Below, one piece after another: positions 10,801 through 22,499 of a stretch of 64,000 nucleotides of DNA. The notes under the pieces are model-generated. The model ran no database searches and had not been told where the DNA came from. It saw only the letters and a list, made by a program, of their open reading frames with translations. Within the stretch, counting starts at the first letter, position 1. Every line of letters starts with the position of its first letter. Origin of the DNA: Kalmusia sp. IMI 367209 (taxonomy: Eukaryota; Ascomycota; Dothideomycetes; Pleosporales; Didymosphaeriaceae); the NCBI GenBank assembly GCA_027946365.1, contig JAPEUQ010000001.1, forward strand, positions 3,410,001 through 3,474,000, in the 5' to 3' direction. The position numbers and the translations under genes were made by a program.

Positions 10801-13053
10801 ACCTTCGAGACGCCTGGTGTCTTGAATTCCTTGTGCTTCACGCCGTACAAGGAGCTTTTGCAGCCGCTGCAGTCTGACTTCATTGATGTATCGATCTCCG
10901 CCGTTGGCCTAGGATCTCAGGATCTTGACCGCTGGGCTGGCCGTGTAGATGATAACCACTTCTCGTCCGAGTACGCAGGCATTGTTACTGCTGTCGGGGC
11001 TGCAGTCAATGACTTGAAGATTGGCGATCGCGTTTATGGCCTTGGCAAGGGTCAATTCGGCAACCGCACTCGTGTACCAGCTACTATGGCGAGTAAGCTT
11101 CGTGCTGGTGATGACATGATACAGATGGCGTCCATGCCGATGGCCTATACAACAGCAATCTATGCCTTGGACATTGTCGGTCGGCTCAGGAAGGGACAGT
11201 CAGTACTTATCCAATCCGGCGCCAAGGCGGTGGGCCTAGCATCAATCTGTCTCGCATACGCAAAGGGAGCAGACGTGTTCGCTATGGTTGATACAGCCGA
11301 GCAAGCTAGCTTCCTTACCGAGGGATTAGCCATGCCCGCTTCGCATGTTATACTGTCGACGTCCAGCTTGACGACCCTCCAAAGCTTTGCTGGTATCACA
11401 CACAAGGGGAAGTTTGATATCATCCTTGGAGCCGCTCCGGGCGAACTTCTCCAGCCGTTCTTGCAGATACTCGCACCTCTGGGTCATTTCATCGATGTCG
11501 GGCCCAGTGACCAACAAACGACCGTGTCTGCACGTTTAGAGTCTCTCCCGCAAAACGTTTCTTACAGTCAGGTCGACATATCTGCCATCATTGATTCGGA
11601 CCCAATGCTAGGCGCGGAACTCATGCAGATGGTCGACAAGTACCACCGGGAAGGACTCATTCAGCCTATTCCCAAGATCGAAGCCTACGACATCGCTCAA
11701 ATAGGTTCCACGATCAGCAATTTCTCCAAGTTGATCGGTAAGCTAGTCGTAAGCTTTGAAAACTCTGAAAGTATGGTTAGGATGATACCATCAGCACCTT
11801 CGGTCAGCTTCGACCCGGAAGCATTCTATATCATTACAGGAGGCTTGGGTGGTTTGGGTCAGTCCTTGGTCCGCTGGATGGGTGATCGTGGTGCTAAGCA
11901 TCTCGCACTACTTTCCAGGCGTGATATCTCGAGCGTTCCCCAGGCGCAAGAACTTGTCGACTCCCTGGCTGCTCGAGACATCCATGTCAAATCTTTCAAG
12001 TGCGACGTTAGCAACAAAGACGAGGTCGCACAGATTGTCCAAGAGATCGCTTCAGAGCGTCCCATCAAGGGTCTTGTCCACGCTGCTGTATCGTATCTCG
12101 ATCTCACATTCGACAATCTCTCGTCATCACGATGGAACGAGAGTCTGTCGGCGAAGGTAGCAGGAACCAAAAACCTCCACCAAGCTCTTCTTTCGATGCC
12201 CCTCGATTTCTTCGTCATGACTACTTCAGCCTTGTCTGTCTTTGCATTCCCCACGCAAGGCGCATACACGGCAGCAAACAATTTCCAGGATGCATTTGCC
12301 CGTTACCGTCGCGGGCTAGGTTTGCCTGCGTCGACAGCATCGTTCAGCTTGATTCGGGAGGTATCAGAGGTCGGCTCGTCCGATCTTACTATCAATCTCT
12401 TCGAACGTAACAAGACGCTGATGCTAGATGAATCCCAATTCCTGGCGCTTTTCGAGCCCGCGTTTCTCAACAACAAGACCGTGGCTGACTCCAGTCCCGA
12501 TCAATGGCTTGGCAAATCGGAAGATCCGCTCTCGGCCGCCAATCTACACACCTACTTGGACCCAGCAGGTCTATTGGCAAGGAAGCGCGAGGAGATGGCA
12601 AGCGATGGTCCTGTTTCAAATGCTATACCACGATGGTACAACGATGGACGAATCTCGTTGATGATGCGCGCCTTCTCAGATGCTCAACAGCACTCCGCCA
12701 ATGCCGACGAGTCTCTCGAAGCCGGCCCCAAGAACGCACCCGCAGCTATTCGCAAGGAGTTTGACAGTGCCATTCAGAACGGCACCGGTGAGCGGACTTC
12801 CACCATAGCATTCGCCCAAGATGCCATTTCCCACGCAGTCGCCGAGATGCTGTTTGTGGACGTGGAGGACATCGACCCGGCTAGATCTGTCGCTGAGATC
12901 GGTGTCGACAGTTTGATCGCCGCTGAGTTACGGAACTGGTTCCTTCAGGCTTTGGGAGCGAATATTAGCATGCTGGATTTGCTTGATCCGAGTGTGAGCA
13001 TTGTTGCGCGGGCTACAGCTATTACGGACAAGGCACTTGAGGTGAAGGCATAG
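4832..13053 (+). CDS. Highly reducing type I polyketide synthase (KS-AT-DH-CMeT-ER-KR-ACP)
   Basis: Three exons, 4832-4883, 4934-5405 and 5478-13053 (introns of 50 and 72 nt), give 2,699 aa. KS: Cys182 in DTACSSS, His318 in CHGTGT, His358 in NVGHGEG. An Asn-Gly-His-Thr repeat linker spans about 465-563. AT: about 665-970, Ser760 in GHSSGE. DH: about 1060-1370, His1091 and Asp1279. C-methyltransferase: LEIGGGTGG near 1556. ER: about 1950-2255. KR: ITGGLGGLG near 2293, Tyr2438. ACP: Ser2653 in GVDSL. The DH motif reads HRLIP, with Pro in place of the usual HxxxG Gly, and the ER nucleotide site reads SGAKAVG instead of a GGVG type. There is no thioesterase or reductase end, so release needs another enzyme or spontaneous lactonisation. 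The product should be a C-methylated reduced polyketide; its identity is not predictable here. Confidence 0.95.
6400..6585 (+). repeat. 12-bp coding minisatellite (Asn-Gly-His/Tyr-Thr) in PKS linker
   Basis: About 15.5 tandem units of consensus AAYGGNCAYACN encode NGHT, NGYT, NGDT and similar tetrapeptides in the KS-AT linker of the PKS. Units differ mainly at synonymous third positions, plus His/Tyr/Asp swaps. Looser copies extend from about 6352 to 6640. The array stays in frame whatever its copy number. Confidence 0.93.
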
Positions 13054-13595
13054 GCTACGGTCATTGCTGTATTTTGATTGTATTTTGATTGTTTACTTTT
13101 TTATTCTTGTTATGGGTTTTTGTTCTGGCTGGGAGGAGTTTTTCCATCACGACTGATTTCATCTTCGTATCTCAGAGACATTAAAGAAATACATGAATAG
13201 TATGAATAACAACATCTCACATAACGTATCAAATAATCCACCCGATCTTCAAATAGTTGTTACGTATGTTCCGAATTACTTCGTGATTCCTGCATTCGCT
13301 CACTGCTCATTCAGTATATGGGGCAGCTGTGCACACCGTTCACTACACGCGGAGCGGCCACGAATGCAACAGTTGCGGGGAGATAGATCGTCTCATGTTT
13401 CGGCCGTAGCCTCATGCTAGCTATTTTTAATGCGGTGGAAAGTCTTGTGAACATATTGTATTACTGTGATTCTCTTAGATCATGACAAATGAACTGATTT
13501 GGCATAAATATTTTGTAGAAAAAGTCATTGCATTGGTTATCTTAATCCTCTATGAGATCATTCATCTGCCAGCTTTCACTCCGTTCCGAGCCCAT
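13054..13595. other. Intergenic, convergent ends of PKS and methyltransferase
   Basis: This AT-rich stretch holds the 3' regions of both genes. T-rich sequence follows the PKS stop directly. No gene or RNA was recognised. Confidence 0.6.
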
Positions 13596-14441
13596 TTAAG
13601 ACGCCTTCCGTGCAGTGCACACAACCCGCGGGACGCAAAGACCAGCCCCAGAAATCGACTCTGCATATGCATCCTGCACGATTTTGAAGTACTTCGACGC
13701 TACTTCCTGCTTTCCTAGCTTGGCCAGACCTTCGGCGAATTCGTCAGCAGTCAGGAGATGCTGCTCATTAAAGGCCCTGGCCAAATGTATTGGATCACCG
13801 TAGAAGTCTGCTTTCGCATCTTCCAGCCCGACCTCGGCGAAGAATTGAGGGAGGTTGACAGTCCAGTCATGTCGTCCGTCTGCGAAGGACCAGTCTCGTA
13901 GTTGGTCCAGAGCAGGTGTGCTCTGGCTTTGATGCACTTTCTTGACGGTCATGTTGATCGTGTCGAGCTCGTCCCACTGCAGATAGCCGCCTGGCTTCAG
14001 CAGCTTCATCAGATTGCGGATGATGGGTCGAGGGTCCTTGTTTTCCACGACCAGGACTAGTAAACGGGTGTGCACGAGGTCGAATTTTCCGACCAGCTCC
14101 TCGGGTGGCTCTTCGAATACATTCCAGTTCTGGGTCTTGGCATTAGGCGGAAGCCAGGCTTGGTGAGGGGCTTGTCGGAGGTTGTAGTCTAGACCGAGCA
14201 CTTGTCCTTTGGGATACTCTTGCGCGACGTCCATCAGCCATAGACAGGTGCCTGAGGCGACCTCGGCGATAGCCGGAGCTTCTGGTAGAGAGACTGCGAT
14301 TGTGGGGTGAATGTTGAATGTCAGAGCACTTTTCCATAGGTAGAATTGTAGATTGAGACGACTCGCAGCAGCGTGGCTGCGGTCGCGGTTCAGAATGTAG
14401 CCCTGGCCATTGATCAAGCCCCAATCATTTCCTTGGCCCAT
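13596..14441 (-). CDS. LaeA-like / class I SAM-dependent methyltransferase
   Basis: A single exon of 281 aa from the ATG at 14441, beginning MGQGNDW. An upstream ATG at 14510 would add 23 Ser/Thr-rich residues, but the internal start fits the family better, where proteins begin just before a conserved YILNRD segment. A weak motif I (AEVASGTCLWLMDVA) is followed by a motif II acidic end (VLGLDYN), FDLVHTRLL and LLKPGGYLQWDELD, a typical class I methyltransferase order. The nearest family type is the fungal LaeA/UMTA-like group. It could be a tailoring enzyme or a regulatory methyltransferase. Its place between PKS and the second SDR supports cluster membership, but the substrate is unknown. 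Confidence 0.85.
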   Translation of the reverse strand: MGQGNDWGLINGQGYILNRDRSHAAASRLNLQFYLWKSALTFNIHPTIAVSLPEAPAIAEVASGTCLWLMDVAQEYPKGQVLGLDYNLRQAPHQAWLPPNAKTQNWNVFEEPPEELVGKFDLVHTRLLVLVVENKDPRPIIRNLMKLLKPGGYLQWDELDTINMTVKKVHQSQSTPALDQLRDWSFADGRHDWTVNLPQFFAEVGLEDAKADFYGDPIHLARAFNEQHLLTADEFAEGLAKLGKQEVASKYFKIVQDAYAESISGAGLCVPRVVCTARKAS

Positions 14442-15219
14442 TGTCGCAAGCAAAATTGAACTGGATGTAGTAGATTCGATGGAAAGTAGATTGCAGAGAA
14501 AGCAGCACAATGCTCTTGTTGCAATCTAAGGTACGGAGCCTTCTAGTAGGGCATCGCTACAGCTCACTCGCCTTTGCGGCGAAAAGTCACATCTCACCTG
14601 CAAAGCATTCGGTGGTGGTCGGCGCACGTGCTCGTAGTCCATCACCGGCCGACACAGTTCAAGTGTTGTGTTGTTCTTGTTTGTCGTCTGGCCCGTTGTC
14701 TACGTTGGGCTTCGGGCATGCACTCGGGCGTCGGCCTTACGCTAGGCCCGGCTGCGCAACATGTAGGCGTGCATATGCAAGCCTAATCAAACTTAGCCAC
14801 TCAAGGCCCGATCTCGATACGGTGTACTACCACCCTTCAGCCCCTGTGGCGACCTGTTTTACATCGTGGCTTTGCTGAGCAATTCTCCTTCTGTAGGCGC
14901 CGAAAGCCCGTGACTGTGCCGCTCGCTCGGCTGCTTTCTTGGGCCGAACCGTGGAACAAGAGCCCCCAGATTACGAATCTCAGCCCTGCCCATTCGCCCG
15001 TATACGGGCGCAAGGCTCATCTTTTCTTTGTACACAAAGGGAAAATACCCGCCTATGCTGCTTTTGGTAACTTTCAGCCTTAGATTATCAATTTGCACGA
15101 GCCGTGCCTCGCATCGATAAGTAACCTGGTGTAGAGCTACCATCGCACTGCTCACACCAACGCAAACTTTCAACAATACCACAACTACTTTCAACTCTAT
15201 CGCATAACAGCTAAACAAA
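14442..15219. promoter_or_regulatory. Divergent promoter between methyltransferase and SDR
   Basis: These 778 bp lie between two diverging start codons. A CGGCCG core occurs at 14646-14651 (in ACCGGCCGAC), a half-match to the cluster palindrome. The last 120 bp before the SDR are rich in CAAC/CTTTC, like a fungal 5' leader. Open frames here lack motifs. Confidence 0.5.
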
Positions 15220-16086
15220 ATGGCTTCCGTCGTTGTAACAGGTGCTGGCCGAGGTCTCGGTCTTGCTTTCGTCAAGGAGCTTGTCACTCTACCCAGCTCT
15301 CAGGTCAGCAACATCATCGCTACTGTGCGATCTGATGCTCCCTCTCTCACTGAGGTTGCGTCCAAGTCCGAGGGCCGTGTCGCTGTCGTCAAGATGGATG
15401 TGACCAACCAGGACTCCATCAAGAATGCCGCAACTGAGGTCGAGTCCATCTTGGGCGGCAACGGGCTTGACATCCTGATCAACAACGCTGGCATCTGCCA
15501 GTTTGCTTTCCAGGGCACTGCATCTATGTAAGTCTTCCCTCGTGCTGAAATGGATCATGTGATTGACTAGATTCCATTAGGGACAACCTCGAGGAGAGCT
15601 TCAACGTCAACGTCATGGGTGTTCACTGGACTACCCGTGCCTTCCTTCCCCTCCTCCAGAAGGGTAACTTGAAGAAGGTCGCCAACATGGCTACAACTCT
15701 CGGCTCCATCGCGCTCGCCCCCGCGGCCGCTGCGTTGCCCGCCCCTGCCTACAAGATCTCCAAGGCCGCTATGAACGCTCTCACCGTCCAGTATGCTCTC
15801 GATTACCAGAAGGACGGCTTTACCTTCATGGCCCTCGCCCCGGGTGTAAGTTCTCCAGTCCATGCTGAATCTCTTATATATCTAACACGTGACGTAGTGG
15901 CTCAAGACCGAGCTCGGTGGCGGCGACATGGCCGACCTCACTCCCGAGCAGGGTGCTAAGGCTTCCTTGGACATCATCTTCAAGAAGGGCCAGGAGCTCA
16001 ACGGCCAGTTCCCCAAGGTGTTCGTCAAGGGCTGGGAGGACGCAAAGGGTCCTAACGTCTACGATGGCAGCAACGCGCCGTGGTAA
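15220..16086 (+). CDS. SDR, C-factor/carbonyl-reductase-like
   Basis: Three exons, 15220-15527, 15581-15845 and 15898-16086 (introns of 53 and 52 nt), give 253 aa. The start is MASVVVTGAGRGLGLAFV, with the TGxxxGxG cofactor motif at residues 7-14. DILINNAGI is the NNAG motif and YKISKAA is the YxxxK catalytic pair. The joints restore ASMDNLEESFNVNVMG and LAPGWLKTELGG, both as expected for SDRs. The C-terminus FVKGWEDAKGPNVYDGSNAPW is short and has no membrane segment, so the enzyme is probably cytosolic. The strongly biased, GC-rich codons of exon 2 suggest high expression. It could belong to the PKS cluster or be a general carbonyl reductase; position alone does not decide. Confidence 0.9.
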
Positions 16087-16657
16087 ACGGATGGTAGCAT
16101 GGCTAGAGGGTAGAATAAAAGTTGACCGCGTGGATCTACGCTGCAGGTGAAAGTGCAGACAGCCACCTGTAGGGAAATTGTCTGAAATAGCCGCCAGCTC
16201 ACAAATGCACAAAATTTCTCCTTAGAATGACTGCGTTAGCTTGGAAGTTTGCGTTCTTACGTTGTGTGATGTCCTGTCTATATGTGCAATAGAGGTGTAC
16301 AGTGTAGCGAACTATCATGCCTCTCCCGTTACCGCAACTATTATCCGCAGAATTGTTTTCAAAACCTCCTCATTGTCGTTCCACTGTCGTTTGCATTTAC
16401 TTCTGTGTTCGAACCTACGATTGGAGCAAGAATACTTTTTAAGATTACGAGCCACTCATCGAGCGCTTTTGCCTTCTCGAGAAAACACGATGAAATGATA
16501 CGTTTGAAAACGAAAGTGCACAGCTGTTACTTTCGGAAGAATACTCTGATTCTCACCATGGAGGATCATGCTTCCTACATACATGTATATTTAGTATTCT
16601 AACATATCTATCCAAGGAGATCGTGTGCTTTTGTCTTCTAATTTTCATGAACTATAA
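16087..16657. other. Intergenic, convergent ends of SDR and Zn2Cys6 factor
   Basis: 571 bp with no supported gene. The overlapping small frames show no motif. Confidence 0.6.
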
Positions 16658-18887
16658 TTACATAGGCTGCAAATGCATCCAAGGCTGCTGCGCACCCATA
16701 TTCGCAGTATCGAATACCGGCCAACTCGCTATATCCCCCAGTGCCAACGCCCCATTCATCACGACGCCTTCCTCATTGACGCCCCTCAGATCGTTCAGAT
16801 CAACAGACAACCACGGCTGCGCCAGCTCACCTCCGACCGCGAACGCAGGCCCCGGCTGAGACGTCATTATCGTCGTTGTCTCGGTTGCCACAGACGCTGC
16901 TGCGGGAATCTCTTCTGTATCTGAGCGCGACTCTACGCTGACGATGGTGTTGCTCATCAGTTGTGATAGCGTGTTCGCCGCGACGTCCGCCATGCTGCTT
17001 ACTTCGGCAAGCATCTTGAGCCGCTTTAGTGCCCCCTTGACGGCTTCTAAGCATCCTGCCTTGGACATGTTGCACATGGTCGCCTGCAGGGGATCCGATT
17101 GGAGTGTCCCCGGCGGCGGGAGATGTTGGGGTGGACAGTCTTCTTCGAACAGGGGATCTTTGTAGATGAAGAGAAGGACCACGGCGGCCTCGAATGTTGA
17201 GAAAATCATGCTGGCGAGCCGTGTGTGGCAGTCCCCTAGGAGCGCGTGTAAACGAGTGATGCTGGCCAACGTCAGGAGGGCCGCTGCTGCTAGTTTGGCT
17301 TTCTGGGAGCTGAGAATCAGGGATTTGTAGACGGGTAGAGGGGTGGGTTGCCGCAGGAACAGCGGCCGGAAGTTCCAGCATATCGAGTCGTAGATGGCTA
17401 TGTGGAGGAGCTGGCGTTGTAAAGGGAGTTTTGGGTACCGCTTGTCGCACGTTTCGTCTGCATCTTTTAATGCGAAAGTTGGTGGGAGTTGTGGAAGATA
17501 CTCATTGCAGAGCTTATCGTAGCGCTCTTCTGCTGCGATCATGTCGTACTCGGTAGCCTGCATTGGGCCAAAGCTACGCCAGAAATCTGCGAGATGCGCT
17601 TGGAGGAGTCGTTCTGTGAAAGGGTCGGTTCCCTCGTTGCTGGGATCTGTGTTATCATCTTCACTACTACTTCTCAGCTGATGCAGCTTCAACCAATCTT
17701 CCGAACGTAGCCGTTCCGGATGTGTAGGGATGCGATCAAGTTGTCGGGATAACAAGCTATCCCAAATGAAAAGGTTGCAGAAGGTTTTTCGTTCCATTTC
17801 TCGTTCTAATTTCTCCGCGTCATTTTTTGAATCTCCACTGAAGCAATGTATACCGATGTTTTGCGCAATACGAATCGCGCGGCCCAACCCCTCCCAAAAG
17901 GTGTTGGCTTTGGCTTCAATCTGGCATTGTAGACCAAAGAATGCAACATGTTGAACCCGAATCAGAGAGCCTCGGTTGTCTGCCGCAGTGCTGATAGTTT
18001 CAAGACTATCAGCTGTGTCGTCGCATACGTTGCGTATCTCAGCGAGTGATACCCCGCGAATCGTGTCGAGTGTGTATCCGGGCGAGGGAAGGAATTGTAG
18101 AGTATACGAGCAAATGCGCAAGATGAGTACGGCAAAGTCCACTCCTACTACATGCGTGATTCGCTTCACATTCCACCACGCCTGATATTTTCCTAAGAAC
18201 CAAGGGAGATATACCAATTGATCCATCCTATTGACCCGGTCAAAATTTTTGGAGAGCATGTACGTGTGGAAACACCTACCAATTGACTTCGGTCGCAAAA
18301 TATTGTATTAGAAAATCAAGGATCTGTCGATCAGGCATGCGCTCGAGATTACGGTGTACTTCATGGACAGCCTCGGTGCTGAGAACTGGAGAGCTTCCAG
18401 AGGAACTATCGCGGCGGGCTAAACCTGCCTAGATTATGTTAATACTATGCGAGTTTGATTGCTGGGAGAATTTACTCACCTGTTGTATCAAAGCCAGCGT
18501 ATTGCTTTCGCTATTCTGGAAGTATCCAAACGATTCGGCAAGCGACGGGCCAGCCCATGGGGTTGTTGTTGTAGCAGATGCGACTGGCTTGATATATGTC
18601 CCCCAGTCATTTCTTGAGCTAATTGGTCGATTGGCTTCTTTTCGAGGTTCGGGAGTAGCAGGACTGGACGATTGGTTTGTGGCGTTTGAGTAGTAGAAGC
18701 AGCCTTCGGTGCGTTGGCGTCGAGTGCAATGATTACATGGAAAGCCCCGATCGCACTGCGAAAAAAATTAGTCAATTCTAACATTCTTCAGTACAGCAAC
18801 GTGTCGGTGAGGAAAGAAACCCACTTTTTGTTTTCGCGTATAACAAGGTATGCATGATGAGATGACGCGCTTCCTGGAAGTACTCAT
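16658..18887 (-). CDS. Zn2Cys6 transcription factor, probable cluster regulator
   Basis: Four exons, 18887-18825, 18755-18480, 18428-18280 and 18227-16658, are joined across introns of 69, 51 and 52 nt to give 685 aa. Splicing the first two exons restores a full binuclear cluster: CIPCYTRKQK then CDRGFPCNHC and a final Cys in EGCFYY (spacing C-x2-C-x6-C-x6-C-x2-C), near residues 12-41. The third joint restores ATEVN-WMDQLVYLP, the usual start of the fungal-specific regulatory domain, which continues with WWNVKRITHVVGVDFAVLILRIC. The C-terminal half has GRAIRIAQNIGIH, a conserved helix of that domain. It is the last gene on the right flank of the PKS group, so it is the best candidate for pathway activator. 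Its target motif is untested. Confidence 0.92.
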
Positions 18888-20292
18888 GATCTAGGGAAAT
18901 TGACGAGTCAGCCAACCCACAACACAAGTCAATGACTAGCAAATTGCTAGTGCAGACGGGGTGTAGTTCTCATGAAGATAGTTTAAAAAGCAAGTAACCG
19001 ATCTGAAACAGCACGTGGCACGCATGATCGAAAGTCCGGACTGGCTCTAGGCATACGGATGAAATTGCAAGTTTGAGGAATGCATGGCAGTGGGGTAGCA
19101 TCTCGCGATCTGGGGTTACTGCAGCCCTCCGCACTGATCTTGCGTGCATATATCAGATCAAACGCGGGATAATTTGTGGGTAAGCCCAGACTTACGCCAC
19201 GCGCTAGGCTCGAAGTAGGGGCCAAATTGGGATCGCACGGTATCTGGGGCCTTCGGCCTGCAGTTCTACCGAGCGCGAGTCTTTCGTAACGTTCAATTTT
19301 CTGACATAGGCATTTGCCTTACCGTATTTCAAGAGTCCGTATGACATGACATTGCCACCCGGTAGTCTGGTTTTCATGGAAGCACCCACGTGAGGCTACT
19401 CTCAACCCTGCTAAACGTGCCCTCGACTGAGATGACGCAAACGTGATCTTGTGGGGTCAACGTACTTTGGTGCCCATAAGCTCCCGTTAGTGCCCGCCTT
19501 TTAGTGAACTATGAGATAGCGATGACTGTGGGTCCGGGAATGGAGATGAGTCTCGTGGGCAGCATTACCTCGTTTATCTCCCGATGGTCCATATCTAAGA
19601 TGGATATGGCCAACTCCGCCAATACAAGCTCAGCTTCGTAAGTGTGTTTCGTACGTATGTGGCGGGGTGGTAGTGAGCTTATATCGAGCTACAATTTGCG
19701 AGGGTCGGTTATTATTGGCCAAGGTAGCGGAGAACGGCACGTCATCCTTCGCCCTGCGATTTCGGCACCCGGAAAAGACTCACAACCGTAGATGATTATA
19801 CCGTCTTGGACTGGGCACTTTGTGTAAGACGGAAGTGAATTTGTTGAGTACTGACAGATCGGGAGACCGGCCAGCGTGCCTCGGGTGATTGAGAGTCTCT
19901 TAGTCATTGAGGTCTCGTGACGGTATGAACTCCTTAATGCGACATCTGCCTAAACTAAAGTCGGAATGAGGACTGAAGCCAAAATCAATCGGGTAGCTTG
20001 CACTTAGTTTTTGTTCGCTTCGACAAGACAAAGTTTTATTTTTAAGCACGTGATAGCCAGAATTACCAGCTATCTATTGGTCACTTTACTCAGCCTGGTG
20101 TGACCAATGTGAGAAAGCCACGTGCCCCTCGATCCTGATGCAGCTCATTAGGCAGACACTTTCGGGTTAGCCGAATGTGTAGGCTTGTTTGCGGAGCACT
20201 TTCACGTCTTCAAATTTATGGCTGAGGTTGAGAGAACAGCAGTGAAGATTGACATCAACCTAGGTTGCCCCCTTTGAACTATCTATCATACC
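18888..20292. other. 1.4-kb intergenic region between TF and HET gene (divergent)
   Basis: No coding sequence is supported. CACGTG-type cores occur near 19012, 19386, 20047 and 20120. It must contain both promoters and may mark the right boundary of the PKS cluster. Confidence 0.5.
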
Positions 20293-22499
20293 ATGGTGAT
20301 CTATCGGTATACCAATCTAGATACTACTAAAAATGAAATCCGCTTGCTTCGCCTTTTGCCCGGGAGTTTCAATGATCCAATCAAGATCCAAATCTATACG
20401 ACACCACTGACCGTACCTTCAAGCGAATCCGACATGAGAATGAGCTTAGATGAGTTAAACAAGACCGTTCCCAAGCCCTGGGGGGCTTATAAAACCGTTC
20501 ACGGAAGGTACATCTTTGACAACCATGAATCAGATCAAACATCCTGGATGCATCCTGACCCCTCTTTCGACTCTTCAGCCCTGGGCACAACATTCGAGGA
20601 CCCGCCTGCCAACTATGAGCCTAAATATGAAGCATTGTCTTACACTTGGGGCTCAGCAGAGTCTCCGGAACAAGCTTTTGTCGAAACACCGGAAGATGGC
20701 TATGCAGGAACGAGAGATGCAGTAACCCTTCCGATCGGACGAAATCTAGCTTCTGCATTACGCCACCTGCGATATACCCAAACGTCGCGCACGATGTGGG
20801 TCGACGCAATTTGTATCAACCAAGGGAGCATCCCCGAACGGAACGTCCAAGTGAAGCGTATGGCGGACATCTACCGGCTCGCAGACCGCGTTGTCATCTG
20901 GCTCGGTCAGCATGAGAACGACAGTGACCTTGCGATGAATATGCTAAATCATTTGGGAGCCCAAGTCGTGCTTCTCGAAAACGATTGGCGTAGCCGAGCC
21001 CCTGAGGCAACGGAGCCAGATTGGTATCGGCTTGGTAAGCCCATGCCTATTGCGGAACATGTATGGGCTGCCATGAACCATCTACTAAAGAGGAGATGGT
21101 TCGACCGCGTTTGGGTCATGCAAGAAGGGCAACTGGCCAATAGCCGTGCCATCGTGACTTGCGGCGCTACCTCCATACCCTGGCCGCGCATGCAAGCCGC
21201 CCTCGCGGATTTATCCAGCATCACTGATGTGTCACATGAGATGCTCGAACGCTTCACAAGGCTCGAACACTTCGCTTTCCGTCAAACTGGTCGCTCATTG
21301 TACTCTTTGATCTTCCGTAATGTCTACCGCGCATGTGCCGATCCGAGGGATAAAATTTACGGCATTCTCGGTCTTGCACATCCAACGATCGCTGCTCGTA
21401 TTACACCCAACTACTCGGCATCGGTCGAAGATGCATACAAAGACGTATTTTTGAGCTACTCGACTTATTCACATCGAGCAGATATGCTTTGCGCCTGCGA
21501 CTTGGGGTTCAGGAAAATCGACGGGCCTTCGTGGATACCGGACTGGACGGCAATTCCTGAGTCATCAGTGCGTATCTCGTCGCTCATGTCGCATGACGTC
21601 TCCGCTGCATGCATGGAATACGTGCCGCCAGATGTTCTCAGAATAATTGGAGTGCACTGCGCTGTTGTGCACGACGTCGGAGCAGCCGCTTCAAGCGAGC
21701 CAGCAAATGTTATCGAGGCAATGCGACAATGGGAACCAGAAAATTTGCAAACATCATCATATGTGACTGGTGAATCAATGCTAGATGCTTTTGTGTCGAT
21801 CATCCGTGGTAACTGCATCAAGGAACGTTTTCCAGACTACGGCTTTCCAACAATGCAATCTTGGAAGGAAACATACTTGTCGAAGATCTCGCGTAGTCAA
21901 GGCAGTGGCGATCTTGAAGACACAATGAAGGACAGTAACGTCACCCAAGCATTGAGACTTTGCTCATACCAAAGGCTTGTACATACGAATACAGGACATA
22001 TAGGTCTAGGCCCGGTCGACACACAACCCGGTAAGCAGAAAGCATGGGATGAAGCAAAGGAATGCTGACCCATGATACAGGTGATTATATTTGTGTCTTT
22101 CTTGGCTGTGATCAGCCAATAGTACTTCGGCCTCGCACATCAAGCGGCTTCCAAGTCGTTGGTCCTTGTCTTGTTCGCGGCTTAGAGGACTCTTCTGCAT
22201 TCCTGGGATCGTTACCAAAAGATTGGCAAGCAAGGTTTTCGCCTGATGTGGGAAGGAGTACGGGTTTCCTGAAATTCCACTTTTACAATTCCCAAAGCGG
22301 ACATGTGACGATGGAAGATCCACGACTCGAGCCTCTGTCGTCTGAATGGGAATTAGAGGACATGGAATCATCTCCGGACAAGCGACTTGCGAGTTTTAGG
22401 AACACAATCACGGGGGAAATAGTGCATGGGGACCCGAGGCTGCTTACAGATGTTCTAAAGAAGCGTGGGGTCAAGTTAAGGACGTTTGAGCTTATTTAA
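20293..22499 (+). CDS. HET-domain protein with WW-like segments at both ends
   Basis: Two exons, 20293-22030 and 22081-22499 (50-nt intron, GTAAGC...ACAG), give 718 aa. The HET domain is clear: YEALSYTWGS (112-121), MWVDAICINQG, then RVVIWLG and WFDRVWVMQE. HET proteins act in heterokaryon incompatibility and related cell-death responses. Residues 59-90 read like a WW domain: KPWGAYKTVHGRYIFDN followed by TSWMHPD. Two further WW-like segments lie at about 624-663 (WQARFSPD, KFHFYNSQSG, EDPRL) and 668-701 (EWELED, SFRNTITGE, GDPRL). In both, the second Trp is lost. The piece before them, GDYICVFLGCDQPIVLRP, is the usual C-terminal HET-protein segment. The gene stands alone next to the PKS cluster; its partner is unknown. 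Confidence 0.88.

Noticed and set aside
14510..14878. 122-codon frame on the plus strand between methyltransferase and SDR
   Set aside because: No domain, Cys/Ser-rich chance-like composition, overlapping competing frames and located in a divergent promoter.
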